DNA of 64,000 bases from Streptomyces aurantiacus JA 4570 (GTDB lineage: Bacteria > Actinomycetota > Actinomycetes > Streptomycetales > Streptomycetaceae), in contig NZ_AOPZ01000050.1 of the NCBI RefSeq assembly GCF_000414115.1, forward strand, positions 1 to 64,000, read 5' to 3'. A program made the translations under genes and the position numbers. The notes beneath the pieces are model-generated. The model searched no databases. It was not told the origin of the DNA and saw only the letters and a list, made by a program, of their open reading frames with translations. Shown in pieces: positions 8,071 to 16,398 of the stretch (its first letter is position 1; each line of letters begins with the position of its first letter).

Positions 8071-9438
8071 TCAGGCCTCCGTGCTCTCTGTGCTGATGAA
8101 GACGTTCTTGGTTTCGGTGAAGGCGGTGAGGGCGTCAGGACCCAGTTCACGGCCGAGGCCCGACTGCTTGTAACCCCCGAAGGGGGTCCAGTAGCGGACG
8201 CTGGAGTGCGAGTTGACCGACAGATTGCCTGCCTCGACGGCCCCGGACACGCGCAGGGCGCGGCCCAGGTCCCGGGTCCAGATGGAGCCGGACAGGCCGT
8301 ACGGGGTGGCGTTGGCCAGGCGTACGGCGTCCTGTTCGTCGGTGAAGGGCAGCAGGACGGCGACGGGCCCGAAGATCTCCTCCACGGCCGCCCGCGAGTC
8401 CGGCCGCTCGCCGGTGAGGACGGTCGGCGGGAACCAGAAGCCGGGCCCGGCGGGCGCGCTCCCCCGGATCGCGTCGGCGCCGTCGGGAACGAAGTCCCGT
8501 ACACGGTCGAGTTGTTGACGGGAGATCAGCGGACCCATCTGCGTCTTCTCGTCCAGCGGGTCGCCGACCACGACAGCCCGCACGGCCTCCGTGAGGCGGG
8601 CCGTGTACTCCTCGTACACCGACTCCTGTACGAGGATGCGGGTGCGGGCGCAGCAGTCCTGCCCCGAGTTGTCGAGGAACGCGAAGGGGTCGGCCGCCGC
8701 TTCGAGGTCGGCGTCGGCGAAGACGACGTTGGGGCTCTTGCCGCCGAGTTCGAGGGTGACACGCTTCATCTGCGCGGCGCAGCGCTCCATCACGTCGCGG
8801 CCCGTGCGACTCGAACCGGTGAAGACGATCTTCGCGACGCCCTCGTGCTCGACGAGGGCACGGCCCGCGACCTGGCCGTGGCCGGGCAGCACCTGGAAGA
8901 TGCCTTCGGGCAGGCCTGCCTCCAGGGCGAGTTCGGCGAGGCGCAGCGCGGTGAGCGGCGTCGTCTCGGCGGGCTTGAGCACCACGGCGTTCCCGGCCGC
9001 GAGGGCGGGCGCGAAGCCCCAGGCAGCGATGGGCATCGGGAAGTTCCAGGGCGCGATCACGCCGACGACGCCGAGGGGTTCGTGAAAGGTGACGTTCCAG
9101 CCGCCCGGAGCGGGAATCTGCGCGCCGTTGAGGCGCTCGGCGCCCCCGGCCGCGTACAGCAGGAGATCCCGTACGTTGCCTGCCTCCCAGCGGGCGTTGC
9201 CGATCAGGTGGCCCGCCTCGCGCACCTCCAACCGGGCGAGTTCTTCGAGGTGTTGGTCGACCGTGTCGGCGAAGCGGCGCAGGAGGCGGGCGCGGTCGGC
9301 GGGCGTGGTGGTCGCCCAGGCATCCTGGGCGGTGCGGGCCCGCGTGACCGCCCGGTCGACGTCGGCCGCGTCGGCGGCGGGAACCGTCGCGACGACCTCC
9401 TCGGTCGCCGGGTTCAGTACCTTCAGTGGCTCAAGCAA
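8071..9438 (-). CDS. NAD(P)-dependent aldehyde dehydrogenase
   Basis: 455 residues, slightly short for the family. Motifs: VIAPWNFP, LELGGKSP with the general-base Glu, the catalytic Cys in NSGQDCCARTR (GQxC), EEIFGPV, and the C-terminal FGGYKQSGLGRE. The start is a TTG preceded by GAGGCAG at good spacing, 9 bp after the glutamine-synthetase-like gene. In the S. coelicolor glnA4 region an aldehyde dehydrogenase occupies the same place; it likely oxidises a gamma-glutamyl amino aldehyde to the acid. Substrate assignment is by context only. Confidence 0.85.
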   Translation of the reverse strand: MLEPLKVLNPATEEVVATVPAADAADVDRAVTRARTAQDAWATTTPADRARLLRRFADTVDQHLEELARLEVREAGHLIGNARWEAGNVRDLLLYAAGGAERLNGAQIPAPGGWNVTFHEPLGVVGVIAPWNFPMPIAAWGFAPALAAGNAVVLKPAETTPLTALRLAELALEAGLPEGIFQVLPGHGQVAGRALVEHEGVAKIVFTGSSRTGRDVMERCAAQMKRVTLELGGKSPNVVFADADLEAAADPFAFLDNSGQDCCARTRILVQESVYEEYTARLTEAVRAVVVGDPLDEKTQMGPLISRQQLDRVRDFVPDGADAIRGSAPAGPGFWFPPTVLTGERPDSRAAVEEIFGPVAVLLPFTDEQDAVRLANATPYGLSGSIWTRDLGRALRVSGAVEAGNLSVNSHSSVRYWTPFGGYKQSGLGRELGPDALTAFTETKNVFISTESTEA

Positions 9439-9447
9439 GAAACTGCC

Positions 9448-10818
9448 TCACATGCGTTCGAAGGAGCGGCGGAGCTCCCAGTCGGTCACCGCGGAGTCGA
9501 AGGCGTCCAGCTCGACCCGCGCCATGTTGCGGTAGTGCGCGACGACCTCGTCACCGAAGGCGGCCTTGGCGACGGGGCTGTTCTCCCACAGCTCGGCGGC
9601 CTCGCGCAGCGTCGTCGGGACGTGCGCGTAGTCGCCGGTGTAGGCGTTGCCGGTGCAGGCGTCGGGGAGTTCGAGCTGCTGCTCTATGCCGTACAGACCC
9701 GCGGCGACCAGACCGGCCACGGCCAGGTACGGGTTCACGTCACCGCCGGGCAGCCGGTTCTCGAAGCGCATCGAGCGGCCGTGGCCGACCACGCGCAGCG
9801 CGCAGGTCCGGTTGTCGTGGCCCCAGGCGGCGGCCGTCGGCGCGAAGGAGCCGGGCTGGAAGCGCTTGTAGGAGTTGATGTTGGGCGCGTACAGGAGCGA
9901 GAAGTCGCGCAGCGCGGCGAGCTGGCCCGCGAGGAAGTGCCGCATGACGGGCGACATGCCACCCGGGTCGTCCGAGGAACCCGCCATGACGTTGTTGCCG
10001 TCGGCGTCCTGGAGCGAGAGGTGGATGTGACAGGAGTTGCCCTCGCGCTCGTTGTACTTCGCCATGAAGGTGAGCGAGACGCCTTCCTGCGCGGCGATCT
10101 CCTTGGCGCCCGTCTTGTAGATGGCGTGCTGGTCGCAGGTGACCAGGGCCTCGTCGTAGCGGAACACGATCTCGTGCTGGCCCGGGTTGCACTCGCCCTT
10201 GGCGGACTCCACGGTCAGGCCCGCGGCGGCCATGTCGTTGCGGATGCGGCGCAGGAGCGGCTCGATGCGTCCGGTGCCGAGGATCGAATAGTCGATGTTG
10301 TACTGGTTGGCGGGCGTCAGGGCCTTGTAGCCCGCGTCCCATGCCTGTTCGTACGTGTCCTTGAAGACGATGAATTCCAGCTCGGTGCCGACATGGGCGG
10401 TGTAGCCGAGTTCGGCGAGCCGGTCCAGCTGGCGGCGCAGGATCTGGCGCGGGGCGGCCACGACGGGGGCGCCGTCGGTCCGGGCGAGGTCGGCCATCAG
10501 CAGGGCCGTGCCCTCGTTCCAGGGGACGCGGCGCAGCGTGTCGAGGTCGGCGTGCATGGCGAAGTCGCCGTAGCCGCGGTCCCAGGAGGACATCGCGTAG
10601 CCGTCGACGGTGTTCATCTCCGTGTCGACGGCGAGGAGGTAGTTGCAGCCCTCCGTGCCGTGCTCCAGGACCTCGTCGAGGAAGAACCGGGCGGCGAACC
10701 GCTTGCCCTGGAGCCGCCCTTGCATGTCGGGGAAGGCCAGGACGACAGTGTCGATCTCGCCGCTCGCCACCAGAGCACGCAGCTCCTCGATGCCGAGCGG
10801 GGGTGTGCGGTCTGCCAC
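9448..10818 (-). CDS. glnA4: Glutamine synthetase-like gamma-glutamyl amine ligase (GlnA4-type)
   Basis: 456 residues of type I glutamine synthetase fold. Metal and substrate motifs: VGTELEFIVF, ESAKGECNPGQHEIVF, NSCHIHLSL, and the ATP/glutamate region RVVGHGRSMRFENRLPGGD. The C-terminus lacks the NLYDL adenylylation motif of true GlnA, which fits a non-assimilatory enzyme. In S. coelicolor the paralogue in this context, GlnA4, makes gamma-glutamylethanolamide. The GTG start at 10818 has an AAGGAGG site. It is the first gene of a three-gene operon (GS, ALDH, SDR), divergent from a GntR regulator and a permease. Polyamine ligation as in GlnA2/GlnA3 is the main alternative. Confidence 0.85.
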   Translation of the reverse strand: MADRTPPLGIEELRALVASGEIDTVVLAFPDMQGRLQGKRFAARFFLDEVLEHGTEGCNYLLAVDTEMNTVDGYAMSSWDRGYGDFAMHADLDTLRRVPWNEGTALLMADLARTDGAPVVAAPRQILRRQLDRLAELGYTAHVGTELEFIVFKDTYEQAWDAGYKALTPANQYNIDYSILGTGRIEPLLRRIRNDMAAAGLTVESAKGECNPGQHEIVFRYDEALVTCDQHAIYKTGAKEIAAQEGVSLTFMAKYNEREGNSCHIHLSLQDADGNNVMAGSSDDPGGMSPVMRHFLAGQLAALRDFSLLYAPNINSYKRFQPGSFAPTAAAWGHDNRTCALRVVGHGRSMRFENRLPGGDVNPYLAVAGLVAAGLYGIEQQLELPDACTGNAYTGDYAHVPTTLREAAELWENSPVAKAAFGDEVVAHYRNMARVELDAFDSAVTDWELRRSFERM

Positions 10819-10896
10819 GGGAAAAGCCTCCTTGGGTCAGCCGAGTGGCCATAAGGTATTGCGGAGAACCATTGCTTGGGAAGGGGGTACGGGCAG
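10819..10896. promoter_or_regulatory. Divergent control region, glnA4-like gene / GntR regulator
   Basis: 78 bp between two divergent starts must hold both promoters. It is AT-richer than its surroundings (GGCCATAAGGTATTG and AGAACCATTG), with a loose dyad AAGGTATT / AGAACCAT that could be the GntR operator, but symmetry is only about 5 of 8. Ribosome sites AAGGAGG (minus) and AAGGGGG (plus) flank it. Confidence 0.5.
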
Positions 10897-11679
10897 ATGT
10901 CGCACACCGAGGCGGACGGCTCGCACACGCCGGGTGCCGCGCACGGGCCGGATGCCGCACACCTGCGAGGTGACGACCGGCTGACGCACGTCCTGCGTCC
11001 GGTCCGGGCGGGCAACGGCTTCGAGGAGGCCCTGGAGCAGATCCTCCAGGTGGTCCGCCTCGGCCTGGTGCCGGGCGGCGAGCGGCTGCCCGCCGAGCGG
11101 GAGCTCGCCGACCTGCTCGGCATCAGCCGGGTCACGCTGCGCGAGGTGCTGAAGGTGCTCCAGGACCAGGGGCTCGTGGAGTCACGGCGGGGGCGCTACG
11201 GCGGTACGTTCGTGCGCCCGCGCCCCGCGGCGGCGGGCGAGGACGAGCTGCGCCGCCGCGTCGCGGACGTGGACGTGGAGGACGCGCTGCGCTTCCGCGA
11301 GGTCCTGGAGGTGGGGGCCGCGGGGCTGTGCGCGGCGCACGGGCTCGACGACGCGCAGGCCGAGCGGCTGCGCGCCGCGCTCGCCCGCACCCACGACGCG
11401 CCGCTCGCCGAGTACCGCCGCCTGGACACCCTGCTGCACCTCACGCTGGCCGAGCTGTCCGGCTCGGCCTCGCTCACCACCCAGTACGCGGCGGTCCGCG
11501 CCACGGTCAACGAACTCCTGGACTGCATCCCGCTCCTGGTGCGCAACCTGGAGCACTCGCAGCGCCAGCACACCGCGCTCGTGGAGGCCGTGCTCGACGG
11601 CGACGCGGACGGCGCGCGCGAGATGATGCGCGAACACTGCGCGGGGACGGCGGCGCTGCTGCGGGGCTTCCTCACGTGA
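10897..11679 (+). CDS. GntR/FadR-type transcriptional regulator
   Basis: 260 residues. The winged helix is at about 50-110 (ERLPAERELADLLGISRV, then TLREVLKVLQDQGLVES and GRYGGTFV), followed by an all-helical FCD effector domain ending in the ligand region REMMREHCAG. The ATG at 10897 is chosen for its AAGGGGG site nine bases upstream; an in-frame TTG 21 bp earlier is less likely. Divergent from the glnA4-like gene and upstream of the permease, it probably controls this amine catabolic island, with the amine or its gamma-glutamyl derivative as effector (inference). Confidence 0.85.
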   Translation: MSHTEADGSHTPGAAHGPDAAHLRGDDRLTHVLRPVRAGNGFEEALEQILQVVRLGLVPGGERLPAERELADLLGISRVTLREVLKVLQDQGLVESRRGRYGGTFVRPRPAAAGEDELRRRVADVDVEDALRFREVLEVGAAGLCAAHGLDDAQAERLRAALARTHDAPLAEYRRLDTLLHLTLAELSGSASLTTQYAAVRATVNELLDCIPLLVRNLEHSQRQHTALVEAVLDGDADGAREMMREHCAGTAALLRGFLT

Positions 11680-11817
11680 GGGTCCGGTGGCGTACGTGAG
11701 GTGATTAACCACGGCGTAACGCACGGGTCTTGCTTTCTCGCCCCCACCCCCGCAAAGGTATGGCTCCATTCCATTGAACGCCCGAACGCCTGACTGCCGC
11801 CGCAGGGGAGCCATGTC

Positions 11818-13272
11818 ATGACCCAGGAGTCCACAGAGCCACCGAAGGCCGGCGCCGCCGGGGAGCCGGACGACTATCTGGAGCGGCGCGCGCTGCGCCG
11901 CGGCAACGCGGGCTGGGTGCTGCTCACCGGCCTCGGCGTCGCCTATGTCGTCTCCGGCGACTTCTCCGGCTGGAACTCCGGCCTCAAGGAGGGCGGCTTC
12001 GGCGGCCTCGGCATCGCGATGGCGCTCATGGGCGTCATGTACGCGTGCATGGTGTTCTCGCTCGCCGAGCTGTCGTCCGTGCTGCCGACGGCGGGCGGCG
12101 GCTACGGCTTCGCGCGCCGCGCGCTCGGCCCCTGGGGCGGCTTCCTCACCGGCACGGCGATCCTCATCGAGTACATCCTGGCGCCCGCCGCGATCGTCAT
12201 CTTCATCGGCGACTACGTCGAGTCGCTCGAACTCTTCGGCCTGGAGTCCGGCTGGCCGGTGTACCTGGCCTGCTTCGTGATCTTCCTCGGCATCCACCTG
12301 TGGGGCGTGGGCGAGGCGCTGCGCTTCAGCTTCGTGGTCACGGGCATAGCGGTCGCCGCGCTCCTCGTGTTCGCGGTGGGCGCCTTCATGGACTTCGACG
12401 CCTCGCACCTGAACGACATCACGGTCGACCACGACGCGTTCGGCTCCAACTCCTGGCTGCCGCTCGGCCTGCTCGGGATCTGGGCGGCCTTCCCCTTCGG
12501 CATGTGGTTCTTCCTGGGCGTGGAGGGCGTGCCGCTCGCCGCCGAGGAGACGAAGGACCCCGCCAGGACGCTGCCGCGCGCCATCCGCTGGTCCCTGTGC
12601 ATCCTGGTCGTCCTCGCGCTGCTCACCTTCTTCGCCTCGGCCGGGGCGCGCGGCTCGGCGGCCATCCAGGACACCGGCAACCCGCTGGTGGACGCGCTGC
12701 AGCCGGACGGCAAGCAGACCGGCCTGAGCCGCGTCATCAACTACGCGGGCCTCGCGGGCCTGGTGGCGTCGTTCTTCTCCCTGATCTACGCGGGCTCGCG
12801 CCAGCTCTTCGCGCTCTCCCGCGCGGGCTACCTGCCGCGCTTCCTCTCCCTCACCAGCAGCCGCAAGGCCCCCTACCTCGGCCTGCTCGTCCCGGGCGCG
12901 ATCGGCTTCGCGCTCGCGGCGGCGACGGGCGACGGGGCGCGGATGCTGAACGTGGCGGTGTTCGGCGCCACCATCTCGTACGCCCTGATGTCCCTGTCCC
13001 ACATCGTCCTGCGCCGCCGCGAGCCGAACCTGCCCCGCCCCTACCGCACCCCCGGCGGCGTCCTGACCTCGTCCGTCGCCCTCGTCCTGTCCTGCGCCGC
13101 CCTGGTCGCGACGTTCCTCGTGGACGTCACGGCGGCGTTCATCGCGCTCGGCGTGTACGTCGTGGCGCTCGCGTACTTCGGCCTCTACAGCCGCAAGCAT
13201 CTGGTGGCACGGGCCCCGGAGGAGGAGTTCGCCGCGCTGGCGGAGGCGGAGGCGGAGTTGGAACGGGACTGA
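11818..13272 (+). CDS. APC-superfamily amine/amino acid permease (ethanolamine permease-like)
   Basis: 484 residues, about 12 membrane helices. The APC signature is near the N-terminus (GWVLLTGLGVAYVVSGDFSG) and in TAGGGYGFARRALGPWGG; the sequence EGVPLAAEETKDPARTLPRA is typical of the family. The overall look is close to ethanolamine permeases (Eat). The start ATG has AGGGGAG upstream. It is followed after 7 bp by the C26-type hydrolase, so the two form an operon that would import an amine and finish its breakdown. Nearby regulator and ligase support amine rather than general amino acid transport. Confidence 0.82.
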   Translation: MTQESTEPPKAGAAGEPDDYLERRALRRGNAGWVLLTGLGVAYVVSGDFSGWNSGLKEGGFGGLGIAMALMGVMYACMVFSLAELSSVLPTAGGGYGFARRALGPWGGFLTGTAILIEYILAPAAIVIFIGDYVESLELFGLESGWPVYLACFVIFLGIHLWGVGEALRFSFVVTGIAVAALLVFAVGAFMDFDASHLNDITVDHDAFGSNSWLPLGLLGIWAAFPFGMWFFLGVEGVPLAAEETKDPARTLPRAIRWSLCILVVLALLTFFASAGARGSAAIQDTGNPLVDALQPDGKQTGLSRVINYAGLAGLVASFFSLIYAGSRQLFALSRAGYLPRFLSLTSSRKAPYLGLLVPGAIGFALAAATGDGARMLNVAVFGATISYALMSLSHIVLRRREPNLPRPYRTPGGVLTSSVALVLSCAALVATFLVDVTAAFIALGVYVVALAYFGLYSRKHLVARAPEEEFAALAEAEAELERD

Positions 13273-13279
13273 CAGTCAC

Positions 13280-13981
13280 ATGGAGAACACGGTGAACAAA
13301 CCCCTGATCGGCATCAGCACCTACCTGGTGGAGAAGGCGAGCTGGGGCGTGTGGGAGCTCCCTGCCGCCCTGCTCCCCGCGGGTTACCCGCGCCTGGTCC
13401 AGGCGGCGGGCGGCCTGGCGTCGATGCTGCCCCCTGACGAGCCTTCGTACGCCGCCGAAGTCGTCGCCCGCCTCGACGGGGTCGTCGTCGCGGGCGGCCC
13501 CGACGTGGACCCGTCCCACTACGGCGCCCCGCGCGACGACCGCACGGGCCCGCCCGCGCCGGAGCGGGACGCGTGGGAACTCGCCCTGATCCGGGCGGCG
13601 TTGGACTCCGGTACGCCGCTGCTCGGCATCTGCCGGGGCATGCAGCTCCTGAACGTCGCCCTCGGCGGCACGCTGATCCAGCACCTGGACGGCCACGTGG
13701 CGGCGCCCGGCGTCTTCAGCACGCACCCGGTGCGACCGGTCCCCGGCACGCTGTACGCCGCCATCGCCCCCGCCCCCGCCGACGTCCCCACCTACCACCA
13801 CCAGGCCGTGGACCGCCTGGCCCCCGCACTGGTCCCCTCCGCCCACGCGGAGGACGGCACGATCGAGGCGATCGAACTCCCGTCACCCGCCTGGGCGTTG
13901 GGCGTGCAGTGGCATCCCGAGATGGGGGAGGACGTGCGGGTGATGGGGGCGTTGGTGAGGGAGGCGAGGGGGCGGGGGTGA
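13280..13981 (+). CDS. Class I amidotransferase-type gamma-glutamyl hydrolase (peptidase C26, PuuD-like)
   Basis: 233 residues. The catalytic Cys is in LLGICRGMQLLNVALGG, and the His/Glu pair is in GVQWHPEMGE. The oxyanion-region Gly-rich strand is VVAGGPDVDPSHYG, as in PuuD. It would cleave the gamma-glutamyl bond of the oxidised intermediate and return glutamate, completing the pathway begun by the GS-like enzyme. Translation may really start at the in-frame GTG at 13292, because GGAG in the first codons (13282-13285) sits at good spacing for that codon and no ribosome site precedes the ATG. Confidence 0.85.
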   Translation: MENTVNKPLIGISTYLVEKASWGVWELPAALLPAGYPRLVQAAGGLASMLPPDEPSYAAEVVARLDGVVVAGGPDVDPSHYGAPRDDRTGPPAPERDAWELALIRAALDSGTPLLGICRGMQLLNVALGGTLIQHLDGHVAAPGVFSTHPVRPVPGTLYAAIAPAPADVPTYHHQAVDRLAPALVPSAHAEDGTIEAIELPSPAWALGVQWHPEMGEDVRVMGALVREARGRG

Positions 13982-14152
13982 ATCCCGCGTACGACGGGGG
14001 GTGGGTTCCGGAGGGCGCGGGGCCCACCCTGCGTCCGAGAGCAACGGGTGGGCGGGTGGGAGAAAGCCCAGGCCGCAGGCTGAGGGCGCGTCGCGGACTA
14101 CAGGGGACCGCAGGCCCGGCCAGGGCGCCCAGGCCCACGGCACCCAGAACGA

Positions 14153-15190
14153 CTAGGGCACCCCACGCGTAAGGCTCAAAAGCTCCCGCACAGGCCCCAC
14201 GGGAACGTGCCCCACCGGCCAAACGGCCCGCAGCGCCCGCTGCAACCGCACCCCGGCCACGGGAACCCCGACAAGCCGCCGCGCGGCCACCTCCTCGCCC
14301 ACGGCGAGCTCACTGAGAACGGCGGGCCCAGCCCCACTCACCGCGGCGGACTTCACCGCGGTGGTCGACGACAGTTCAAGGAGCGGCCGAGCGAGCGCCC
14401 CGAGCGCGGCCTCGAGGACGGCCCGCGTCCCGGACCCCTCCTCCCGAAGGATCAGCGGCGTGGCCGCGAGCTCCGCGGCCCCGAGCGGCACCCGCCGCCG
14501 CGCCCACGCGTGCCCCGGTGCCACCACCACGACCAGCCGGTCCTGCGCGACGACCACCCCGTCGAGCCCGGCGGGCACCCCGACCCCCTCCACGAAGCCG
14601 ACGTCGGCCCGACCGTCGAGCAACTGCCCCGCGACCACCGCCGAGTTGCCCGCGCTCAGCGACACCGCCGTGTCCGGCAGCCGCGCGCGCAGCGCGATGA
14701 GCCACCCGGGCAGCAGATACTCGGCGATGGTCATGCTCGCCGCGACCCGCAGCCGCGAGTCCCGCCGGTCCCGCAGCGCCTGCGCCCCCGCGTCGAACGC
14801 CTCGGCCGCCTCCACGATCCGCCGCGCCCAGTCGGTGACGAGGGCACCCGCCTCCGTGAGCCGCGACCCGCGCGGGGACCGGTCCACCAGGGCGACGCCG
14901 AGCTGCCGCTCCATGGACCTGATCCGCCCGCTGGCCGCGGGCTGGGTGATGCCCAGCTCACGCGCGGCCCGGCCGAGACTCCCGAGCCGCGCCACGGCCA
15001 GCAACAGCTCAAGGGCACCCAGATCCGGCACCCGATGCGCGAGCGGCGCCCCCGTCGACGTACCCGAAGACGGCGAAGACAGCGACGTACCCGAAGACAG
15101 CGACGCACCAGAAGACGGCGACGTACCGGAATCACCGCCACCGAAGCCCCCGCCCTCCCCACCACCCGACGCACCACCAGAAGCACTCAT
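14153..15190 (-). CDS. LysR-family regulator with repetitive Gly/Ser N-terminal extension
   Basis: 345 residues. The winged HTH (about 52-110) reads LELLLAVARLGSLGRAAREL then GITQPAASGRIRSMERQLG; the effector domain follows (RLRVAASMTIAEYLLPGWL, DVGFVEG). About 50 residues precede the HTH, made of Gly/Ser and copies of SSGTSLSSGTS from an 18-bp repeat. Most LysR proteins start almost at the HTH, so this is unusual; no better downstream start with a ribosome site is visible. Divergent from the TDT transporter across 70 bp, it probably controls that gene. The effector-domain sequence resembles CysB/CbbR-type sensors but no ligand can be named. Confidence 0.82.
   Translation of the reverse strand: MSASGGASGGGEGGGFGGGDSGTSPSSGASLSSGTSLSSPSSGTSTGAPLAHRVPDLGALELLLAVARLGSLGRAARELGITQPAASGRIRSMERQLGVALVDRSPRGSRLTEAGALVTDWARRIVEAAEAFDAGAQALRDRRDSRLRVAASMTIAEYLLPGWLIALRARLPDTAVSLSAGNSAVVAGQLLDGRADVGFVEGVGVPAGLDGVVVAQDRLVVVVAPGHAWARRRVPLGAAELAATPLILREEGSGTRAVLEAALGALARPLLELSSTTAVKSAAVSGAGPAVLSELAVGEEVAARRLVGVPVAGVRLQRALRAVWPVGHVPVGPVRELLSLTRGVP
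15058..15136. repeat. 18-bp tandem repeat inside the LysR gene
   Basis: Units of 18 bp resembling ACGTACCCGAAGACAGCG occur at 15058, 15085, 15103 and partly 15121, with a 9-bp half unit between the first two. On the coding strand they encode the SSGTS repeats of the LysR N-terminus. The length being a multiple of three keeps the frame when copies are gained or lost. Confidence 0.8.
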
Positions 15191-15203
15191 AAGCCCAGGT
15201 TAT

Positions 15204-15223
15204 GCCCTCATAGGCAAGAGGGC
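15204..15223. promoter_or_regulatory. Candidate LysR operator
   Basis: Perfect inverted repeat GCCCTC-N8-GAGGGC in the 70-bp space between the divergent LysR and TDT transporter genes. Position suits a LysR activator site; there is no experimental support, and the T-N11-A form is not obvious. Confidence 0.4.
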
Positions 15224-15260
15224 TCTGGCGGCCGGGGCCGCGCGGCCGCACCGTTGAGTC

Positions 15261-16379
15261 ATGGTCACAGTCGCCCACTCCCCCGCCCCGGCCCGCCCGG
15301 CCACACGGCCCCGTTCGGACGCCGTCCGCCACCTCGGCCCGAACTGGTACGCCTCCGTCATGGGCACCGCCATCATCGCCAACGCCGGGGCCGCGCTGCC
15401 CGCGGACGTACCGGGCCTGCGCACGGGCGCGACCGTGATGTGGGCACTGTCCCTGCTGATGCTGGTCACCCTGCTCGGCGCCCGCGCCGTCCACCACGCG
15501 CACCACCGCGACCAGGCGCGCGCCCACCTCGCCGACCCGGCCATGGCGCCGTTCTACGGCTGCCTGGCCATGGCGCTGCTCGCCGTCGGCGGCGGCACGA
15601 TGCTCGTCGGCGCCGACTGGATAGGCACCACGGCGGCGGTCGCCGTCGACACGGTCCTCTTCACCGCCGGTACGGCCATCGGCCTCGCCGCGGCCGTCGC
15701 CATCCCCTACCTGATGGTGGTCCGGCACCGCGTGCGGCCGGGCACCGCGTCGCCGGTGTGGCTGCTGCCCGTCGTGGCGCCCATGGTCTCGGCCGCCCTC
15801 GGCCCGCTGCTCGTCCCGCACCTGCCCGCGGGGCAGGCCCAGCAGACCCTGCTCTACGGCTGTTTCGCGATGTTCGGCCTGAGCCTGCTCGCCACCCTGG
15901 TGATGCTGCCGCTGATCTTCGCGCGGCTGGTCCACGAGGGCCCGCTGCCGCTCGCGCTCACCCCCACCCTGTTCCTGGTCCTCGGCCCGCTCGGCCAGTC
16001 GACGACGGCCGCCAACAAGTTCGCCGACGTCGCCCCCGGCGTGCTCCCCGCCCCCTTCGACCAGGGTTTCACCGTCTTCGCCGTCCTGTTCGGCGTGCCC
16101 GTGATGGGCTTCGCGCTGATGTGGCTGGCGCTCGCGGGCGCGATGGTGCTGCGGGCGCGGCGGCGCGGCATGGGCTTCGCGATGACCTGGTGGGCGTTCA
16201 CCTTCCCCGTCGGTACGTGCGTGACGGGCGCCGAGGGCCTCGGCAAGCACACCGGCCTGGCGGCGTACGACTGGCTGGCCGTGGCGCTGTACGCACTGCT
16301 GGTGTCGGCCTGGCTGGTGGCGATCGTCCGGACCGCGCACGGCGTGGCCAACGGCAAGCTGCTCGCGGCCCCGCGCTGA
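15261..16379 (+). CDS. TDT-family (TehA/Mae1/SLAC1) transporter
   Basis: 372 residues with about 10 membrane helices. The N-terminal GPNWYASVMGTAIIANAGA is the TDT/SLAC1 signature, and the C-terminal helix region AMTWWAFTFPVGTCVTGA is also characteristic. Members carry C4-dicarboxylates, sulfite or act as anion channels; TehA is linked to tellurite resistance. A LysR neighbour reading sulfur or carbon status would suit sulfite or malate efflux, but substrate is not determined. Confidence 0.82.
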   Translation: MVTVAHSPAPARPATRPRSDAVRHLGPNWYASVMGTAIIANAGAALPADVPGLRTGATVMWALSLLMLVTLLGARAVHHAHHRDQARAHLADPAMAPFYGCLAMALLAVGGGTMLVGADWIGTTAAVAVDTVLFTAGTAIGLAAAVAIPYLMVVRHRVRPGTASPVWLLPVVAPMVSAALGPLLVPHLPAGQAQQTLLYGCFAMFGLSLLATLVMLPLIFARLVHEGPLPLALTPTLFLVLGPLGQSTTAANKFADVAPGVLPAPFDQGFTVFAVLFGVPVMGFALMWLALAGAMVLRARRRGMGFAMTWWAFTFPVGTCVTGAEGLGKHTGLAAYDWLAVALYALLVSAWLVAIVRTAHGVANGKLLAAPR

Positions 16380-16398
16380 GCACCGCCCCGCGCGAACG

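Noticed and set aside
10840..10875. Operator dyad for the GntR regulator
   Set aside because: Symmetry is only about 5 of 8 positions, so it is mentioned only as a weak candidate in the control-region entry.
15058..15136. CRISPR-like array
   Set aside because: Repeats are 18-bp direct tandem copies without unique spacers and lie in a coding sequence.
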